Shown here one piece after another: positions 38,514 through 47,606 of a stretch of DNA of 64,000 nucleotides. The stretch is from Phyllobacterium calauticae (lineage in GTDB: Bacteria > Pseudomonadota > Alphaproteobacteria > Rhizobiales > Rhizobiaceae), in NCBI RefSeq assembly GCF_019991125.1, contig NZ_JAGENB010000003.1:1-64000 (forward strand), given 5' to 3'. Below the pieces are notes generated by a model. The model worked only from the letters and a program-made list of their open reading frames with translations. It was not told the origin of the DNA and did no database searches. Made by a program: the position numbers and the translations under genes. Position 1 is the first letter of the stretch; each line of letters opens with the position of its first letter.

Positions 38514-39334
38514 TGGATGATGGCGGCATTGACCTCGGCGCCGATGATGAAAATCGCGGCGATGATATAGAGGAAGACGATTGCCGCCATGATCGAGGCA
38601 AGGCCCGCATAGGTCGACACGTAGGATGCGAACGTCTCGAGATAGCTCGCGAAAATCGATGCGCCGACGATCCACGCCAGCAGGGTCACGAGGATCCCCG
38701 GCAGGATATCGATGAGCTTGCGCCGCCCCGCCGGCAGCCACAGATGCGCCACCAGCAGCCCGACGATCAGCACGGCGGAAGCAATGCAGTAACGCCAGAA
38801 GCCGATGGTGCCGGACAGAACGTCAAGCTCGGGAACCCATTTGCTGGCGATGCGCACCGCCAGCGGCGCCAGCACCAGGAGAAAGCTGATGGCCATGATG
38901 CCGACGGTGGCCACGATCACATAGCCCAAGCTTTGCAGGCGGCAATAGATGATCGAGCGTGTATCGACCACCCGGTAGGCGCGGTTGAGTGCGATGCGCA
39001 GCGCTTCGATGCCGTTGGAGGCAAAATAGGCGGCTGCGATCACGCTGATGGTCAGAAGCCCGCCGCGCTGGACGTTGAGAACATTGCGAACCTCCTGCGC
39101 AATCGGCCGGGCGATTACCTCGGGCCAGGTGTCGAACACCACATGCACCGCCGTATCGGTAAAGGCGCTGGCGCCGAGAAAGCTGGCAAGCGAGGTGGCG
39201 AAAATCAGAAACGGAAACAGCGCCAGGATGCCCGACAGCGCCACGTGGCTTGCCAGAGCCCAGCCGTCATCCGTGCTGAAATGCCTCAATGTGTCGAAGG
39301 TCACCCGCCGGAGAAAAACATATACTCTACGCAT
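38480..39334 (-). CDS. YihY/virulence factor BrkB family protein
   Basis: A 284-residue inner-membrane protein with six hydrophobic helices. The family pattern is seen in DDGWALASHVALSGILALFPFLIF near the N terminus, then NGIEALRIALNRAYRV, and the last helices with IMAAIVFLYIIAAIFIIGAEVNA. The name ribonuclease BN was an error for this family; function remains unknown. The start is a TTG or ATG around 39334, and the 3' end overlaps the EamA gene. Confidence 0.9.
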   Translation of the reverse strand: MRRVYVFLRRVTFDTLRHFSTDDGWALASHVALSGILALFPFLIFATSLASFLGASAFTDTAVHVVFDTWPEVIARPIAQEVRNVLNVQRGGLLTISVIAAAYFASNGIEALRIALNRAYRVVDTRSIIYCRLQSLGYVIVATVGIMAISFLLVLAPLAVRIASKWVPELDVLSGTIGFWRYCIASAVLIVGLLVAHLWLPAGRRKLIDILPGILVTLLAWIVGASIFASYLETFASYVSTYAGLASIMAAIVFLYIIAAIFIIGAEVNAAIIHYREGRVAKRF

Positions 39335-39450
39335 TGAAAATGGTTTGTCCCTTTAGTGCGGGTCCGGCCCCTCGTGACATTGCAAGGCGCGGGCGAATAT
39401 GTGAAGTCTTTTTTTGATTTTACCATTCGGTTTGCAGCAATCGGAAAAGA

Positions 39451-40284
39451 ATGACCAGTTCCAGAACGATTTTGATCACAGGATGTTCCAGCGGCATCGG
39501 CGCCCATTGCGCCCGCGCCCTCAAGGCGGATGGCTGGCAGGTCTTTGCAACGGCGCGGCGAAACGAGGATATCGCAGCGCTTCAAGCCGACGGCCTTTCA
39601 GCCCATTATCTCGATTATCGCGAACCGGATTCCATCCGGGCGCTCGTTGACGATGTGCTCGCCGCGACCGGCGGCACACTCGATGCGCTTTACAACAATG
39701 GCGCCTATGCGTTGCCGGGCGCCGTGGAAGACCTGCCCATCGAAGGCTTACGCGAACAGTTCGATGCCAATTTCTTCGGCTGGCATGAGCTGACCCGGCA
39801 CATCGTCCCGGTGATGCGCCGTCAGGGCCATGGGCGAATCGTGCATTGCTCGTCGATTCTCGGGCTCGTGCCGATGAAGTGGCGCGGGGCCTATGTCGCG
39901 TCGAAATTCGCGCTGGAAGGCCTGATGCTGGTCCAGCGCATGGAACTTGAAGGCTCCGGCATCCATGTCTCCCTGATCGAGCCGGGACCGATTGCCTCGC
40001 GCTTCACCTACAATGCGCTGCAGCAGATCGAGAAATACATCGATGTCGAGAACTCGGTGCATCGCGCGGATTATCAGAAGCAGATTGCCCGCCTGTCGCA
40101 GGGCGGCACCAAGTCCCGCTCCAAGCTTGGCCCGGAAGCGGTCTACACCGTGCTGAAGGACGCGCTGGAAAATCCGCGTCCCAAACCGCATTATCTCGTC
40201 ACGCGCCCCGCGAAATTTGCGGTTCTTGCCCGCAGATTTCTGTCGTCGCGTGCGCTATACCGCATGCTTGCCGGCCAGTCCTGA
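39451..40284 (+). CDS. Short-chain dehydrogenase/reductase
   Basis: A 277-residue NAD(P)-dependent oxidoreductase. The nucleotide-binding motif is TGCSSGIG at 10-17 and the catalytic pair Y148 and K152 lies in AYVASK; a Ser precedes at 134/135. Substrate unknown. It begins a same-strand run with the HIG1 protein, the cobalamin adenosyltransferase and the rhomboid protein. Confidence 0.93.
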   Translation: MTSSRTILITGCSSGIGAHCARALKADGWQVFATARRNEDIAALQADGLSAHYLDYREPDSIRALVDDVLAATGGTLDALYNNGAYALPGAVEDLPIEGLREQFDANFFGWHELTRHIVPVMRRQGHGRIVHCSSILGLVPMKWRGAYVASKFALEGLMLVQRMELEGSGIHVSLIEPGPIASRFTYNALQQIEKYIDVENSVHRADYQKQIARLSQGGTKSRSKLGPEAVYTVLKDALENPRPKPHYLVTRPAKFAVLARRFLSSRALYRMLAGQS

Positions 40285-40312
40285 AAGCGCTCCGGCCTGA
40301 AAAGGAAAAACC

Positions 40313-40510
40313 ATGGATATCATCTTCAAGTTTCTGGCAGTCGTTGCCATTGCCGCCGTCACCGTCGTGCTTCTGATCGGTCTGCGCAACATGATGAAGG
40401 GCGGCGATGCCAACTTTTCCAACAAGATGATGCAGCTGCGCATTTTCCTGCAGCTGGTGGCGATCATTCTCATCGTCGGCGCGATTTACTTCCACCGCGC
40501 CGCCAGCTGA
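40313..40510 (+). CDS. HIG1-like twin-transmembrane protein
   Basis: A 65-residue protein with two helices: residues 5-24 (FKFLAVVAIAAVTVVLLIGL) and 43-60. The connecting loop NMMKGGDANFSNKMMQLR is the HIG1-domain pattern. In eukaryotes HIG1 proteins help assemble respiratory supercomplexes; the bacterial role is not established. It starts 28 bases after the SDR gene and ends 14 bases before the adenosyltransferase. Confidence 0.85.
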   Translation: MDIIFKFLAVVAIAAVTVVLLIGLRNMMKGGDANFSNKMMQLRIFLQLVAIILIVGAIYFHRAAS

Positions 40511-40524
40511 CCGCGGGACAGGCC

Positions 40525-41106
40525 ATGGTCAAGCTCAACAGGATCTACACCAGGACCGGCGATGACGGCACCACCGGGCTCGGCAGCGGCGAGCGCCGTC
40601 TGAAGCACGACCTGCGCGTCGAAGCCTATGGCACGGTCGATGAAGCCAATGCCTGCGTGGGGCTGGCGCGGCTGCATACGGCGGAGCAGTTTCCGGAAAT
40701 CGACGCCATGCTCGCCCGCATCCAGAACGATCTGTTCGATCTCGGCGCCGATCTGGCTACACCCGATACCGGGGAAAAGCTTGCATACGAACCGTTGCGC
40801 ATTATCGACACCCAGGTCGCGCGCATCGAAGCGGATATCGATCTGTTGAATGAAAAGCTGGCACCGCTGCGCTCCTTCGTCCTGCCGGGCGGATCGGCGG
40901 CCTCCACTGCCCTGCATCTGGCGCGCACGGTGGCAAGGCGTGCCGAACGGCACATGGTGGCGCTGGCGCAAAGGCCTGATGAGGCCGTCACACCAGCCGC
41001 GCTCAAATACATCAACCGCGTTTCCGATTTTCTCTTCGTCGCCGCACGAGCCGTCAATGACAATGGCGCGAAGGACGTGTTATGGGTGCCCGGTAAGAAC
41101 CGCTGA
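40525..41106 (+). CDS. Cob(I)yrinic acid a,c-diamide adenosyltransferase (PduO type)
   Basis: A 193-residue enzyme that transfers adenosyl from ATP to cob(I)alamin, making coenzyme B12. The PduO hallmark TRTGDDGTTGLGSG near the N terminus (residues 9-22) is the ATP-binding loop, and LPGGSAASTALHLARTVARRAER and NRVSDFLFVAAR follow. Full-length. Co-directional with neighbours. Confidence 0.94.
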   Translation: MVKLNRIYTRTGDDGTTGLGSGERRLKHDLRVEAYGTVDEANACVGLARLHTAEQFPEIDAMLARIQNDLFDLGADLATPDTGEKLAYEPLRIIDTQVARIEADIDLLNEKLAPLRSFVLPGGSAASTALHLARTVARRAERHMVALAQRPDEAVTPAALKYINRVSDFLFVAARAVNDNGAKDVLWVPGKNR

Positions 41107-41123
41107 ACGGGGGAACGGCGCCG

Positions 41124-41885
41124 ATGTTCATTCCACTCTACGACGCCAACAGCCTCAAATACATCAAGCTGCAATATGTCACCCTGGCGCTGATTGCCCT
41201 CAATGTCATCATCTTCGGCCTGACGAGCCTCGCCGGGGCAGATTCAAAGACCGCCTCCATCGGCTTTGGCTATATCCCGTCGGTGGCGCACCATATGACG
41301 GTGCTGCCGCCGCGATATGATTTCGTGCCGCCCGCTTTCACCTATGTCACCTATGCCTTCCTCCATGCCGATATCTTCCACTTGGGCGGCAACATGCTGT
41401 TCCTCTGGGTCTTCGGCGACAATGTCGAAGATGCCATGGGCCATATCAGGTTCCTGATTTTCTACCTGCTCTGCGCTGCCGCGGGCGCCTTCCTGCACGG
41501 TACGCTCGACCCGTCTTCCGAGGGGCCGCTGATCGGGGCATCGGCCGCCATCGCCGGCGTGATCACCGCCTATCTGATGCTGCATCCGCGTGTGCGGGTC
41601 TGGGTGCTGGCTTTCGGCCGGATACCCCTGCGCATCCCCGCGCTCTATCCGCTCGTCCTCTGGATCGGGCTCCAGTTCGTGATGCTCGTCACCCATGGCG
41701 AAGACCGCATTTCCTGGTCCGGCCATGTCGGCGGCATCATTGCCGGCGCCCTGCTCCTCATCCCGTTCAAACGCCGCAGCGTGCCGCTGTTTGACCGGGC
41801 GATCGTCTCGCCGCGCGCCGTTATCGTCGACAAGCAGCCGCCGCAAACGCCACCCGAACCGCCTTCACCCCGGTGGGGCCGTTGA
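41124..41885 (+). CDS. Rhomboid family intramembrane serine protease
   Basis: A 253-residue polytopic protein. The catalytic Ser is S140 in IGASAAIAG and the His is H201 in SGHVGG; HLGGN at 86-90 gives the conserved loop residues. Six to seven hydrophobic helices are seen. The last 30 residues are a Pro-rich cytosolic tail. It probably cleaves a membrane-spanning substrate, not identified. Confidence 0.92.
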   Translation: MFIPLYDANSLKYIKLQYVTLALIALNVIIFGLTSLAGADSKTASIGFGYIPSVAHHMTVLPPRYDFVPPAFTYVTYAFLHADIFHLGGNMLFLWVFGDNVEDAMGHIRFLIFYLLCAAAGAFLHGTLDPSSEGPLIGASAAIAGVITAYLMLHPRVRVWVLAFGRIPLRIPALYPLVLWIGLQFVMLVTHGEDRISWSGHVGGIIAGALLLIPFKRRSVPLFDRAIVSPRAVIVDKQPPQTPPEPPSPRWGR

Positions 41886-41981
41886 TCCCGCAAGTTTCAA
41901 TCGTTTAAGCCCCAATAACAGCAAACTGGATGATTGACCTTTACGTTAGTCATATTTACGGTCCCGCACGATCCTGACACA

Positions 41982-42059
41982 GCCGCGGTCCGATTCTGAC
42001 ATTTGCACCCCTTTGATACAGGCCATTCAAGCAAATGTCAGAATCAAAGGACCACGGCC
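41982..42059. repeat. Palindromic intergenic repeat, arm type A
   Basis: Left arm (41982-42006) GGTCCGATTCTGACATTTGC and right arm (42031-42058) GCAAATGTCAGAATC plus GGACCACGGC are inverted copies, with a three-base insertion in the right arm. The left arm type recurs at 56151. Part of a family of small palindromic elements in this genome. Confidence 0.8.
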
Positions 42060-42072
42060 AAATGTATGCTTG

Positions 42073-42150
42073 TAGTGGAACGTGTGAATTTGACATTCGC
42101 ATCTCTCGCGTGATGTCCAATGGGATGCGAATGTCAAATTCGTTCCACTA
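42073..42150. repeat. Palindromic intergenic repeat, arm type B
   Basis: A 78-base inverted repeat with TAGTGGAACG at one end and CGTTCCACTA at the other; the arms contain AATTTGACATTCGCATC and GATGCGAATGTCAAATT. The right 43 bases are repeated with two changes at 56178-56220. Confidence 0.85.
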
Positions 42151-42247
42151 ATGTGTCGTTTTTTTCACCTCAATGTCGGCATCCGGCAAGCGGGTGCCAT
42201 TGCCCGGCAGTTAAATCTGTCTGCAGTTCTTATGAGAGGGAGTCCCC

Positions 42248-42997
42248 ATGAAAGTCCTCGTACCGGTAAAGCGGGTAGTCGATTACAATGTGAAGATCAG
42301 GGTTAAGGGCGACGGTTCGGGCGTTGAGCTTGCCAACGTGAAGATGTCGATGAACCCGTTCGACGAAATCGCGGTCGAGGAAGCGCTGCGCCTGAAAGAG
42401 GCCGGCAAGGTCGAGGAAGTGGTCGTTGTCTCCATCGGACCTGCACAGGCGCAGGAAACCATCCGCACCGCGCTTGCCATGGGTGCCGACCGCGGCATTC
42501 TGGTCAAGGTCGACGACATCGTCGAGCCGCTTGCCGTTGCCAAGATCCTCAAGGGCATTGTCGAAGCCGAACAGCCGCAGCTGGTCATTCTCGGCAAGCA
42601 GGCCATCGACGACGATGCCAACCAGACCGGCCAGATGCTGTCCGCTTTGCTTGGCTGGAGCCAGGGCACCTTCGCCTCCAAGGTCGAACTCGGCAGCGAT
42701 ACCGCCAAGGTTACCCGCGAAGTCGACGGCGGCCTGCAGACCATCGAAATCAAGCTGCCGGCTATCGTCACGACGGACCTGCGCCTCAACCAGCCGCGCT
42801 ATGCTTCGCTGCCGAACATCATGAAGGCGAAGAAGAAGCCGCTGGATGAAAAGACCGCAGCCGATTACGGCGTCGACACCAAGCCGCGCCTCAAGGTGCT
42901 GAAGACCGAAGAGCCGGGCGGCCGCAAGGCAGGCGTCAAGGTCAAGGACGTTGCCGAGCTCATCAGCAAGCTGAAGAACGAAGCCGGCGTTCTCTAA
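42248..42997 (+). CDS. etfB: Electron transfer flavoprotein beta subunit
   Basis: A 249-residue ETF beta chain. The N terminus [19 protein letters not shown] and the signature [21 protein letters not shown] are typical; [17 protein letters not shown] follows. It binds AMP and with EtfA carries electrons from acyl-CoA dehydrogenases to the quinone pool. GAGAGGGAG precedes the ATG. Repeats lie upstream. Confidence 0.97.
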   Translation: MKVLVPVKRVVDYNVKIRVKGDGSGVELANVKMSMNPFDEIAVEEALRLKEAGKVEEVVVVSIGPAQAQETIRTALAMGADRGILVKVDDIVEPLAVAKILKGIVEAEQPQLVILGKQAIDDDANQTGQMLSALLGWSQGTFASKVELGSDTAKVTREVDGGLQTIEIKLPAIVTTDLRLNQPRYASLPNIMKAKKKPLDEKTAADYGVDTKPRLKVLKTEEPGGRKAGVKVKDVAELISKLKNEAGVL

Positions 42998-43018
42998 GGA
43001 TCAGGAAAGGAATTTACC

Positions 43019-43948
43019 ATGGCTATTCTTCTTTTTGCCGAACACGATAACGAGACCCTTTCCGACCAGACCGCCAAGGCACTGACCGCAGCGCTCTCCA
43101 TCGGTTCCGATGTGCATGTTCTGGTTGCCGGCAAGGGCGCCAAGGGCGTTGCCGATCAGGCCGCCAAGCTTGCCGGTGTCAAGAAGGTCCTGCTGGCCGA
43201 CAGCGACGATCTGGCCAACCGCCTGGCGGAAGCCACCGCGGCGCTGATTGTTTCGATCGCCGGCAATTATGACACGATCATTGCTGCCGCAACCACCAAC
43301 GGCAAGAACATCCTGCCGCGCGTTGCCGCCCTGCTCGACGTCATGCAGATCTCCGACATCATCGAGGTCATCGCGCCCGATACGTTCAAGCGTCCGATCT
43401 ATGCGGGCAATGCCCTGCAGACCGTCCAGGCGACCGATGCCAAGCGCGTCATCACCGTGCGCACCGCCACCTTTGCGGCCGCCGGCGAAGGCGGTTCGGC
43501 TCCGGTCGAGACTGTTGCGGCTGCCGCCAATCCGGGCCTGTCCACCTTCATCGAAGCCAAGCTTTCCGGCGGCGACCGTCCGGAACTGACCTCGGCCAGG
43601 ATCATCATCTCCGGCGGCCGTGCCCTCGGCTCCAACGAGAAGTTCAAGGAAGTCATCCTGCCCGTGGCCGACAAGCTCGGCGCGGCCGTCGGTGCCTCGC
43701 GCGCCGCCGTCGATGCCGGTTACGCCCCGAACGACTGGCAGGTCGGCCAGACGGGCAAGGTGGTTGCGCCTGATCTCTACATCGCCGTCGGCATTTCGGG
43801 CGCGATCCAGCATCTGGCCGGCATGAAGGACTCCAAGGTCATCGTTGCCATCAACAAGGACGAGGAAGCACCGATTTTCCAGGTCGCCGATTACGGCCTG
43901 GTCGGCGATCTTTTCGTCATTCTGCCGGAACTCGAAAAAGCGCTTTGA
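43019..43948 (+). CDS. etfA: Electron transfer flavoprotein alpha subunit
   Basis: A 309-residue ETF alpha chain, the FAD-binding partner. FAD-domain motifs [20 protein letters not shown] and [20 protein letters not shown] are present, and the ending [14 protein letters not shown] is usual. It starts 21 bases after etfB. A strong stem-loop follows the stop. Confidence 0.97.
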   Translation: MAILLFAEHDNETLSDQTAKALTAALSIGSDVHVLVAGKGAKGVADQAAKLAGVKKVLLADSDDLANRLAEATAALIVSIAGNYDTIIAAATTNGKNILPRVAALLDVMQISDIIEVIAPDTFKRPIYAGNALQTVQATDAKRVITVRTATFAAAGEGGSAPVETVAAAANPGLSTFIEAKLSGGDRPELTSARIIISGGRALGSNEKFKEVILPVADKLGAAVGASRAAVDAGYAPNDWQVGQTGKVVAPDLYIAVGISGAIQHLAGMKDSKVIVAINKDEEAPIFQVADYGLVGDLFVILPELEKAL

Positions 43949-43977
43949 ATTTCATCGCAAGATTGAAATGAATCTGC

Positions 43978-44010
43978 ATGGCCGGGGTAGACGAACGCTA
44001 CCCCGGCCAT
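43978..44010 (+). terminator. Stem-loop after etfA
   Basis: A perfect 13-bp stem ATGGCCGGGGTAG / CTACCCCGGCCAT with a 7-base loop, then TTAGTTT. It lies about 30 bases after the etfA stop and before the dehydrogenase gene, so it may end or attenuate the etfBA transcript. Confidence 0.75.
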
Positions 44011-44048
44011 TTAGTTTGGTGCTACAAAGAAAAGAAACGGATGGAAAC

Positions 44049-44930
44049 ATGGCTGGCTCGATCAAAACTGTAGGCATTGTTGGCGCGGGACAAATGGGCG
44101 GAGGAATCGCTCACGTCTGTGCACTGGCCGGATATGATGTTTTGATCCATGACCAGTCCGCCGACCAGCTGGAAAAGGCCATCGCCACCGTCAACGGCAA
44201 CATGGCCCGGCAGGTTTCCCATGGCAAGCTCGAGGAAGCCGAGCGCGTCAAGGGCATGTCGCGCATCCGTCCGGCCCTGCGCATTGAAGACCTCGCCGGT
44301 GTCGATCTGGCCATCGAGGCCGCGACGGAGGACGAGACGGTCAAGCGCAAGATTTTTGCCCAGCTCTGCCCCAACCTCAATCCGGAAGCGATCCTCGCAA
44401 CCAACACCTCCTCCATCTCGATCACGCGGCTTGCCGCCACCACGGACCGGCCGGAGCGCTTCATCGGCATCCACTTCATGAATCCGGTTCCGGTGATGAA
44501 GCTGGTCGAACTGATTCGCGGCATTGCCACGGAAAACGTCACGTTCGAGATCGCGCGCGAATTCGTTACCAGCCTCGACAAGACGCTGACGGTCTCCGAA
44601 GATTTCCCGGCCTTCATCGTCAACCGCATCCTGCTGCCGATGATCAACGAAGCCATCTACGTGCTCTACGAGGGCGTGGGCTCGGTCGAAGCCATCGATA
44701 CGGCGATGAAACTGGGCGCCAATCACCCGATGGGCCCGTTGCAGCTTGCCGATTTCATCGGCCTCGACACCTGCCTGTCGATCATGCAGGTGCTGCATGA
44801 CGGCCTCGCGGATTCGAAATACCGCCCCTGCCCGCTGCTGGTCAAATATGTCGAAGCCGGCTGGCTGGGGCGCAAGGCCGGGCGCGGCTTCTACGACTAT
44901 CGCGGCGAGAACCCCGTTCCCACCCGCTGA
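44049..44930 (+). CDS. 3-hydroxybutyryl-CoA dehydrogenase
   Basis: A 293-residue NAD(P)-dependent enzyme, in the crotonate/butanoate and PHB/beta-oxidation routes. GAGQMG at 12-17 is the dinucleotide-binding loop; the catalytic His is H142 in GIHFMNPVPVM; the C-terminal domain has GAGHPMGPLxLADF-like NHPMGPLQLADFIGLD. The ATG at 44049 was preferred to longer in-frame starts. Next to etfBA, consistent with shared fatty-acid oxidation. Confidence 0.95.
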   Translation: MAGSIKTVGIVGAGQMGGGIAHVCALAGYDVLIHDQSADQLEKAIATVNGNMARQVSHGKLEEAERVKGMSRIRPALRIEDLAGVDLAIEAATEDETVKRKIFAQLCPNLNPEAILATNTSSISITRLAATTDRPERFIGIHFMNPVPVMKLVELIRGIATENVTFEIAREFVTSLDKTLTVSEDFPAFIVNRILLPMINEAIYVLYEGVGSVEAIDTAMKLGANHPMGPLQLADFIGLDTCLSIMQVLHDGLADSKYRPCPLLVKYVEAGWLGRKAGRGFYDYRGENPVPTR

Positions 44931-45115
44931 GGGCGCCAAGCGCCGTTCAATCCGGCGGCCGCAGATTATTTATTTCATTCAAACCCTTGCATTGACCCCT
45001 GCCGCTCCCCAATTCAGGCAGAATTGCAGCACCGGGCCCCTCTGGCGAGAGTTACCGGCTCTCTCGTGATGTCGGAGCTGTAATCTGGAACCGATGCCGG
45101 CGGATCATTTTTCAC

Positions 45116-46156
45116 ATGGAGCTTCTGTTTGTTGATGCCATGGGCAAGCCCCTATGGATGTGGCTTGGCTTTTTTGCCCTTGTTCTTGTGCTTCTCGTCC
45201 TCGACCTGGGCGTTCTCAACCGAAAAAATCACGATATAGGCATGCGCCAGAGCCTTTTGCTCTCGGCGTTCTACATCAGTCTTGGCGTCGCCTTCGGCGG
45301 CTTCATCTGGTGGGAGCTGGGCAGCGAGTCCGGCATGCAGTACCTCACCGGCTTCGTCGTCGAGAAGAGCCTGGCGATGGACAATATTTTCGTCATTGCC
45401 ATGATTTTCGGTTATTTCGCCATTCCCAAGCAATATCAGCACCGGGTGCTCGTCTACGGCATTCTCGGTGTTGTCATCCTTCGCGGCATCATGATCGCGG
45501 CGGGTGCGGCTATTGTCGAACAATATGAGTGGGTTCTCTATCTCTTTGCCGCGTTCCTGATCATCACCGGCATCCGCATGCTCATGGCCGGCGACGACGA
45601 GTTCGACGTCTCGGCCAATCCGGTCTTCAAGTTCATGCGCAAACGTTTCCGCGTCACCGACGAGCTGCACGGGCAGAAATTCATGATCCGGCGCACCGAC
45701 CCGCATACGGGCAAGTCGAAGACATGGATTACCCCGCTGCTCCTGGCACTCGTCATGGTGGAACTGGCGGATGTGATCTTCGCGGTGGATTCCATCCCTG
45801 CGATTTTTGCCATCACCACCGATCCCTATATCGTCTTCACTTCGAACATCTTTGCGATCCTTGGCCTGCGTGCGCTGTATTTCGCGCTTGCAAGCCTTAT
45901 CCATCGCTTCGTCTATCTGAAATATGCCCTGTCTCTCGTGCTGGTGTTCATTGGCGGAAAGATTTTCGTGGCTGACGCATTGGGGCTGGCAAAGATACCG
46001 CCGATGTGGTCACTCTCGATCACGCTCGGCATCCTTGCCGCCGGCATTTTCAGTTCGCTCTGGAAGACACGCAACGACGTGCCGGAACCCGAATTAACGA
46101 TAGATGCAAAACCTGCCTCGACACCCTCTATCGCCGAGACAACGACGAAAGCATAA
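45116..46156 (+). CDS. TerC family membrane protein
   Basis: A 346-residue protein with eight or nine helices. TerC signatures include EKSLAMDNIFVIAMIF and ELADVIFAVDSIPAIFAIT, whose acidic residues are thought to handle metal. In E. coli the relative Alx exports manganese; in others TerC is linked to tellurite resistance and metalation of exoenzymes. The region before it (44931-45115) holds an imperfect CGAGAG/CTCTCG hairpin, but I could not match the yybP-ykoY riboswitch. Confidence 0.9.
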   Translation: MELLFVDAMGKPLWMWLGFFALVLVLLVLDLGVLNRKNHDIGMRQSLLLSAFYISLGVAFGGFIWWELGSESGMQYLTGFVVEKSLAMDNIFVIAMIFGYFAIPKQYQHRVLVYGILGVVILRGIMIAAGAAIVEQYEWVLYLFAAFLIITGIRMLMAGDDEFDVSANPVFKFMRKRFRVTDELHGQKFMIRRTDPHTGKSKTWITPLLLALVMVELADVIFAVDSIPAIFAITTDPYIVFTSNIFAILGLRALYFALASLIHRFVYLKYALSLVLVFIGGKIFVADALGLAKIPPMWSLSITLGILAAGIFSSLWKTRNDVPEPELTIDAKPASTPSIAETTTKA

Positions 46157-46177
46157 TTGCATCGATGGAGAAGATGA

Positions 46178-46816
46178 ATGAACGCTGACGGAAAACCGTA
46201 TCATTGGGACCCCTTGGGTGACCCTGCGGAACGGCGTCTGTCCAGCATTCTGGTCAAGATCGGTGAAACAGACGCGGACAGGGTTTCGTTTGACGATATC
46301 CTGTCCGCGCTTTCCGAACGCAGCTTCGGCGCGCTGCTGATCCTCTTTGCCGCACTCAATCTGGTGCCGCTGCCGCCGGGGTCTTCGACGATCTTCGGCA
46401 TTCCCCTGATCCTTCTTTCGCTGCAGATGCTGATCGGCCTGGAAAATCCGTGGTTCCCGGCCTTCCTGCGGAAGAAATCCCTGCGCACGGAAACCTATCG
46501 CCGCTTTGTCGGCAAGCTTGAACCGCTGCTCATCCGTTTCGAACGGCTGGCCCGCCCGCGCTACTGGCTGCTGCCGCAGGTCGTCATGGAGCGGATCGTC
46601 AGCCTTGCAGCGCTGGTCATGGCGCTCATCGTTGTGCTGCCTGTTCCGCTCATCAATCAGTTGCCGGCGCTCAGCATCATCCTGCTCAGCATTGGCCTCG
46701 GTGAACAGGATGGCGCATGGCTTGGCACCGGCTTTCTGGTGGCGGCGCTCGCCATCGGCTTTGCCATCGGCCTGGCTGCCTCCGTCGGCCTGGCCGCCCT
46801 CCACATCTTCGGTTGA
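46178..46816 (+). CDS. exoD: Exopolysaccharide synthesis protein ExoD
   Basis: A 212-residue membrane protein of the ExoD family, known from Sinorhizobium, where it affects exopolysaccharide and alkali tolerance. Matching features are [34 protein letters not shown] and four helices in the C-terminal half. It follows TerC by 21 bases and precedes YaiI by 2, so they form one unit. Confidence 0.88.
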   Translation: MNADGKPYHWDPLGDPAERRLSSILVKIGETDADRVSFDDILSALSERSFGALLILFAALNLVPLPPGSSTIFGIPLILLSLQMLIGLENPWFPAFLRKKSLRTETYRRFVGKLEPLLIRFERLARPRYWLLPQVVMERIVSLAALVMALIVVLPVPLINQLPALSIILLSIGLGEQDGAWLGTGFLVAALAIGFAIGLAASVGLAALHIFG

Positions 46817-46818
46817 GC

Positions 46819-47295
46819 ATGAACGAGCAGAAAACCATCGCCATCTATGTCGACGCCGACGCCTGTCCGGTGAAAGCCGAGATTTACCGCGTTGCCGAGC
46901 GCTACGGCGTCAAGGTCTACGTTGTTTCCAATTCCCTCATGACCATTCCGCGCGATCCGATGATCGAACGCGTCATCGTCAGTGACGGTTTCGATGCGGC
47001 CGATGACTGGATCGCCGAACGGGTATCGCGCGGCGATGTGGTGGTGACCGCCGACATTCCACTGGCCAGCCGCTGCGTGAAGGCCGGGGCCGACGCCATC
47101 TCGCCGACCGGCCGCGCTTTCACCGAGGCCTCCATCGGCAACACGCTGGCTACGCGCAACTTGATGGACGAACTGCGCTCGGCCGGCCAGATCACCGGCG
47201 GCCCGCGGCCCTTTTCGCCCAAGGACCGCTCCAGCTTTCTCTCCGCGCTGGATCTGGCCATCGTCCGCCTGAAACGGGCCGGATTTGCTGTCTGA
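46819..47295 (+). CDS. YaiI/YqxD family (DUF188) protein
   Basis: A 158-residue protein of the YaiI/YqxD family, with [18 protein letters not shown] at the start and [17 protein letters not shown] and LGRAFTE-type motifs. The fold resembles PIN-like nucleases; function unknown. The ATG at 46819 lies 2 bases after the exoD stop; the open frame extends upstream only within exoD. Confidence 0.9.
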   Translation: MNEQKTIAIYVDADACPVKAEIYRVAERYGVKVYVVSNSLMTIPRDPMIERVIVSDGFDAADDWIAERVSRGDVVVTADIPLASRCVKAGADAISPTGRAFTEASIGNTLATRNLMDELRSAGQITGGPRPFSPKDRSSFLSALDLAIVRLKRAGFAV

Positions 47296-47314
47296 GGTTT
47301 CTGGCATCAGTATT

Positions 47315-47447
47315 GTGCGTGGTTCGACAGGCTCACCATGAGGGATGTGGTCTGACTGCAAGGCCAATTGCAAATGTTGCAGAATATGGCTCCCTGCAAT
47401 CCTCACCCTCCCTCATGATGAGCCTGTCGAACCACCACCCACAACGA
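47315..47447. repeat. REP-like palindromic element (GTGGTTCGACAGGCTCACCAT), copy 1
   Basis: Left arm GTGGTTCGACAGGCTCACCA (47319-47338) and right arm ending ATGAGCCTGTCGAACCAC (47416-47433) enclose about 75 bases. The same arms occur at 49630-49716, and one arm near 60757. The 311-base gap between YaiI and the helicase gene is otherwise without features I can name. Confidence 0.8.
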
Positions 47448-47606
47448 ATTTGCACGGCTCCCCTGCATCGGCTCTCCATGCCCTGCCATTGACGAAATGA
47501 GCGATAACCTCTACGAGAGCGCAACAAAGCTATATGCGTGCCGCTCGTGCCCCAACATATGCCGAGCCGAAAACACCAGCCCAAACACGTACTTGAAAGT
47601 TCATTA

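Noticed and set aside
44931-45115. yybP-ykoY manganese riboswitch before TerC
   Set aside because: The conserved core sequences were not found; only an imperfect hairpin is seen.
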